Below are positions 61,150 to 64,000 of a stretch of DNA of 64,000 nucleotides, piece after piece; within the stretch, counting starts at the first letter, position 1, and the number at the start of each line of letters is the position of its first letter. Made by a program: the position numbers and the translations under genes. Under the pieces are notes generated by a model, which was given only the letters and a program-made list of their open reading frames with translations, was not told where the DNA came from and ran no database searches. The stretch is from Acidobacteriota bacterium. GTDB lineage: Bacteria > Acidobacteriota > Blastocatellia > Chloracidobacteriales > JADJPF01. Location: assembly GCA_016213785.1 (NCBI GenBank), contig JACQZQ010000096.1, positions 23,941 to 87,940 of the forward strand, given 5' to 3'.

Positions 61150-63411
61150 CTAGAAAGTAAAGCTTGAAGTATTACTACTAACACCATCAACAATTAACCT
61201 AACAGTGTTATTACCTTTAATAATATTTAATTTCTTTTTGTTAGCTTTAATAGAGAAAGCATTGTTTGAAATGCTTTTAGGTGTTAAGGCTATCTCTTTA
61301 TCATTAACAAATAGCCTAGTAGTAGAGTTCCTAGAGTTAGACAAAAAGCCTATTCCTGTAAGGTTTAAGGTCTTTGACTGATAAGTAGCATTTGTAATAG
61401 CAGGAGCAATTGAAAACTGAGTATTTGCTTGACCTATATTTCCGCTTGTATCTGTTGCTGTTATACGTACTATCCCTTTAGAGTTAGTTATATTTAACTC
61501 CTCTATATTGTTGATTACAAATGAATTATCATTAGCTCCAAAGCTTGAAACTGTAGCAAATGTTTGTCCCCCATCTAGTGATAACAATAATGCTTGATTT
61601 ACAACTGCTCTATTATCAGTACTTTGCCATCTAACTTGAATAGGTTGGCCTGCTATTAAGCTTTGATTTGCTGTAGGCTGTGATATTGTTACCATTGGAG
61701 CAATTGTGTCTGCCCCTAACTCTATCCTAAAGTTTGATGGTATTACAGTTTGAGATGAATTCCCTGCACTATCCCTAACAATGAGGCGAAGTCTAGTTTG
61801 CTCAGATTGTAATGTCATTGGAATAGGGAAACTAAAACTTTGAGTAGTTCCAGCAAGCCCATTTACTAGAGTAATTGGGAAAGTAGCTCCTCCATCTGTT
61901 GATAGACTTAAGTCTTGTGATGTTACCCCTACATTATCGCTTGACATCCAGCTTATTTCTAGACTATCTCCTGATGTAAAACGCTCTCCTCCCTTTGGTG
62001 AAAGGAAACTAACCATTGGTGCTTGTGTGTCTCCTGTTTGTCCACTTCCTTTTACTATAGAAAAACTCCCTGTAGTAGAGTTTGCTCTTCTTGCTCCTAA
62101 ATCTACTGTACTTACTCTTATTTGTACTTTGTTAAGCAGTTCAATATCAGGTACTTGCCAAGTAAACTGCTGAACATCTGCCTTTAGTCGTTCTGCTCCT
62201 GGAATTACTGAAAAACTCATTCCTCCATCAGTAGATAATTCTACCTTATGACTTGCTATTGAAAAGCTTCTTTGGGCTACTGTTGTTTGCCACTTTATTG
62301 TTAGCGGTTGTCCTGCCATCACTTGCTGATTTCCCATTGGTGAGAGCGTTTCCAGCTTTGGCGCTTCTCCTATTGTAAAGTCTCCTACAAAAAAAATAGA
62401 ATCGAATGTAGGTTGAGTAGTAGGGTCCCTAGATTCTTGAAGAGAAAAAATAGTTTCATTAGATTTAGTGTCAACAATAAATCGGCCTGTAAAACTACTG
62501 ACATAAAGCAATCGACCATCTGGGGAAAGTGTAAAATCTTGTATGGTACGACTAGTAGAAGTAAAAATTTTAGTAATCTGTTTAGATGCAAAATCACAAG
62601 CGTATAAGTTAAAACCTTGGATTTCGCTTATATATAGAATTTTGCTGTCTGGACTAAACTCCAATGATGCAAGCTCGACAAGTGATGTATTTGGAAAAAC
62701 AAAACTATCTATAACATTTAAAGAGGGAATGTCTATAACTGTTATAGTGTTTTTACTATTGATTACTAAGGTAGTTCCATCAGGAGAGATTGTTATTTCG
62801 CCTCTTCTAAAAAAACCATTTCGACCTTCAGGTATGCCAGTTATAGTTTTAACTACAGATTTTTTTTGAACATCAATAACAAGTATATTGCTATTATTTA
62901 ATGAAACAAACGCTTTACTATTGTCTAAACTAAATGCAATATCTACAGGAGCATCATTTGCTGATATCCTACTAATCGTCCTAAAATTTTGTGGATTTAT
63001 TAAGACTATCTGTTGTCTATCATAGAGTAAAACCCATAGGGTTCCATCTGGCGACACTTTAGCATTAGAGGCAACTTCTCCCATTAATAAAGTTTGAAGT
63101 AGAGTTCCTTGAGTTAAATCTATGATTGAAATTCCTTTGGTTGGAGTGGGGCTTGCAGATATTAAAAAAGCTTGTTTCTTATCCAAAGATAGTTCCAGGA
63201 AGAATGCTGCTGTTGGAAAAAGAATTTGGTTTACTTCTTGCTGAGTTAATCCATCTATAACAGAAATATACCCACCTCCTCTGTATGTTTGAAAATCGCG
63301 TATAGCAAGTCTGTAATTGATAGGATTTTCAGAAGATTGAGCCAGTCCAAAAATGTTTGTTATAAAAAGTATGAAAAATAAGCTAAATAAGCTGAATAAT
63401 TTTTTTAACAT
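61150..63411 (-). CDS. Secreted protein: beta-propeller, Ig-like repeats and C-terminal IPT-like domain
   Basis: 753 residues. Signal peptide about 1-25 (KKLFSLFSLFFILFITNIFGLAQ). Residues about 30-345 form a YncE-like seven-bladed propeller with repeated SPDGT and SLDNS turns (FRRGEITISPDGTTLVI, LEFSPDSKILYISE). Three Ig-like or fibronectin-like repeats of about 100 residues follow (around 355-455, 465-565, 570-670), each containing (V/I)KWQ or VRWQS and LS.DGG..F. The last 75 residues (LNLTGIGFLSNSRNSTTRLFVN) resemble an IPT/TIG domain. It is probably an exported or cell-surface adhesion or structural protein. AAGGAG lies at good distance. The upstream partial gene ends 21 bases before. Confidence 0.78.
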   Translation of the reverse strand: MLKKLFSLFSLFFILFITNIFGLAQSSENPINYRLAIRDFQTYRGGGYISVIDGLTQQEVNQILFPTAAFFLELSLDKKQAFLISASPTPTKGISIIDLTQGTLLQTLLMGEVASNAKVSPDGTLWVLLYDRQQIVLINPQNFRTISRISANDAPVDIAFSLDNSKAFVSLNNSNILVIDVQKKSVVKTITGIPEGRNGFFRRGEITISPDGTTLVINSKNTITVIDIPSLNVIDSFVFPNTSLVELASLEFSPDSKILYISEIQGFNLYACDFASKQITKIFTSTSRTIQDFTLSPDGRLLYVSSFTGRFIVDTKSNETIFSLQESRDPTTQPTFDSIFFVGDFTIGEAPKLETLSPMGNQQVMAGQPLTIKWQTTVAQRSFSIASHKVELSTDGGMSFSVIPGAERLKADVQQFTWQVPDIELLNKVQIRVSTVDLGARRANSTTGSFSIVKGSGQTGDTQAPMVSFLSPKGGERFTSGDSLEISWMSSDNVGVTSQDLSLSTDGGATFPITLVNGLAGTTQSFSFPIPMTLQSEQTRLRLIVRDSAGNSSQTVIPSNFRIELGADTIAPMVTISQPTANQSLIAGQPIQVRWQSTDNRAVVNQALLLSLDGGQTFATVSSFGANDNSFVINNIEELNITNSKGIVRITATDTSGNIGQANTQFSIAPAITNATYQSKTLNLTGIGFLSNSRNSTTRLFVNDKEIALTPKSISNNAFSIKANKKKLNIIKGNNTVRLIVDGVSSNTSSFTF

Positions 63412-63432
63412 AACAATATCTCCTTGATCTAT

Positions 63433-63999
63433 TTAATTATAGCTGGAACCAATGCTTACTGTCCTTACAGTTAATATAAATGAATAGCCTTTAGAATCTG
63501 GGCCTATTTTGCTTTTTCCTGAATTTAAGGAAGCACATCCTACTTGTGGTCTTACTGATCCAAGTTTAAATAGTCTTAAGGTTCTTCCCCCTGATAATGG
63601 ACAATCTAGCCCGCGTGAAACTGGTTTGCAAGGGCCTTTGATGGTACAATCAATGCCAAAAGACTCACAATCAACTGAACCAGGAAGCCTAATGCTGGAA
63701 TCATCGCCTGTAGAGGAGGGAGGGCTAATAATAACGCTGCTATAGCAATCAAGTGTATCAATAGGAGTTCCAGACCCAGAATCAATTGTAGGGCAAGGAA
63801 AGATAAAATCAGAACTAGGCTGACGATCACAAGCGCCACCAGCACCATAGAATTGATTAGGATAAAATTCATTGATTAGGTAAACATCATAGTAGATAAC
63901 AAGAGGCTGTTTGATATCGCCAAGATTAGCACCATTGGTAGTAGCAATAACATCAGCACGGGTTAACCAATGATAAAGCTCACCTCTTCTTTTTCCTAT
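63433..63999 (-). CDS. Cysteine-rich protein, C-terminal part (gene leaves at right edge)
   Basis: The minus-strand frame is open from base 63999 to a TAA at 63435-63433, giving about 188 residues without a start, so the gene begins beyond the window. It contains eight Cys, several in DC pairs (LDCYSS, VDCES, IDCTI, LDCPL), with GELYHWLTRADV near the visible start and SFILTVRTVSIGSSYN at the end. Cys abundance suggests an exported, disulfide-bonded domain, but the N-terminus is not seen. I do not recognise the family. It lies 21 bases before the propeller gene on the same strand, so the two are probably one operon. A hydrophobic 88-codon frame over the same bases is a shadow. Confidence 0.6.
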   Translation of the reverse strand: MGKRRGELYHWLTRADVIATTNGANLGDIKQPLVIYYDVYLINEFYPNQFYGAGGACDRQPSSDFIFPCPTIDSGSGTPIDTLDCYSSVIISPPSSTGDDSSIRLPGSVDCESFGIDCTIKGPCKPVSRGLDCPLSGGRTLRLFKLGSVRPQVGCASLNSGKSKIGPDSKGYSFILTVRTVSIGSSYN

Positions 64000-64000
64000 A

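Noticed and set aside
63606..63872. 88-codon very hydrophobic minus-strand ORF at the right edge
   Set aside because: Another minus-strand frame is open across the entire edge with coding-like composition and a stop just before the propeller gene; the hydrophobic frame is its shadow.

Overview
The window reads as a chromosomal segment of an AT-rich, Gram-negative-type bacterium. My best guess is the phylum Acidobacteriota, perhaps a low-GC member of Blastocatellia. The grounds are tandem PilT-type ATPases, an FHA/cNMP/DUF4388 regulator, a MurE with the meso-DAP motif DNPR, abundant kinase-SUMF1 proteins, and a conserved hypothetical beside rho that I associate with acidobacteria. This placement is an inference; no rRNA gene is present.

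Layout. (1) 1-6.1 kb: the 3' end of nadB, two consecutive PilT-like ATPases (the first with a long Pro/Gln linker and altered motifs), a YbaK-type deacylase and an FHA-cNMP-DUF4388 protein. (2) 6.4-17.4 kb: an accessory region. Two soluble Ser/Thr kinases with C-terminal SUMF1/FGE-like domains (+ strand) run tail-to-tail into a four-gene minus-strand set: a coiled-coil membrane protein, a P-loop GTPase, a 1179-residue GAP1-like protein and an unrecognised 363-residue protein. It resembles the GTPase-centred conflict (immunity-like) systems and is the best candidate for an under-described system here. (3) 18-30.3 kb: metK and ahcY, a zinc-ribbon/homing-endonuclease-associated-repeat protein, small hypotheticals, a 155-bp IS256-type MITE with 8-bp target duplication, then a minus-strand group (ZIP transporter, L7/L12-like proline-rich protein, GT-C glycosyltransferase, methylmalonyl-CoA mutase large chain).

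(4) 30.6-48.3 kb: a long division and cell-wall cluster in the order rsmH-ftsL-ftsI-murE-murF-mraY-murD-ftsW-murG-murC-murB-like-ftsQ-ftsA-ftsZ, behind a good sigma70-type promoter. Two tandem hairpin arrays sit exactly on gene ends (after rsmH and after ftsI), and the MurB-like protein seems to lack its catalytic Ser and Glu. (5) 48.4-56.9 kb: tRNA-Leu(UAG) with its own promoter, then tig, clpP, clpX, lon and engB (protein folding, proteolysis, ribosome assembly), and rho. (6) 57-64 kb: the conserved hypothetical, chrA, glmS (which supplies GlcN-6-P to the Mur pathway), a secreted beta-propeller/Ig-like protein, and the C-terminal part of a cysteine-rich protein running off the right edge.

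All residue positions and alignments were worked out by eye; family assignments come from motif recognition, not database searches.
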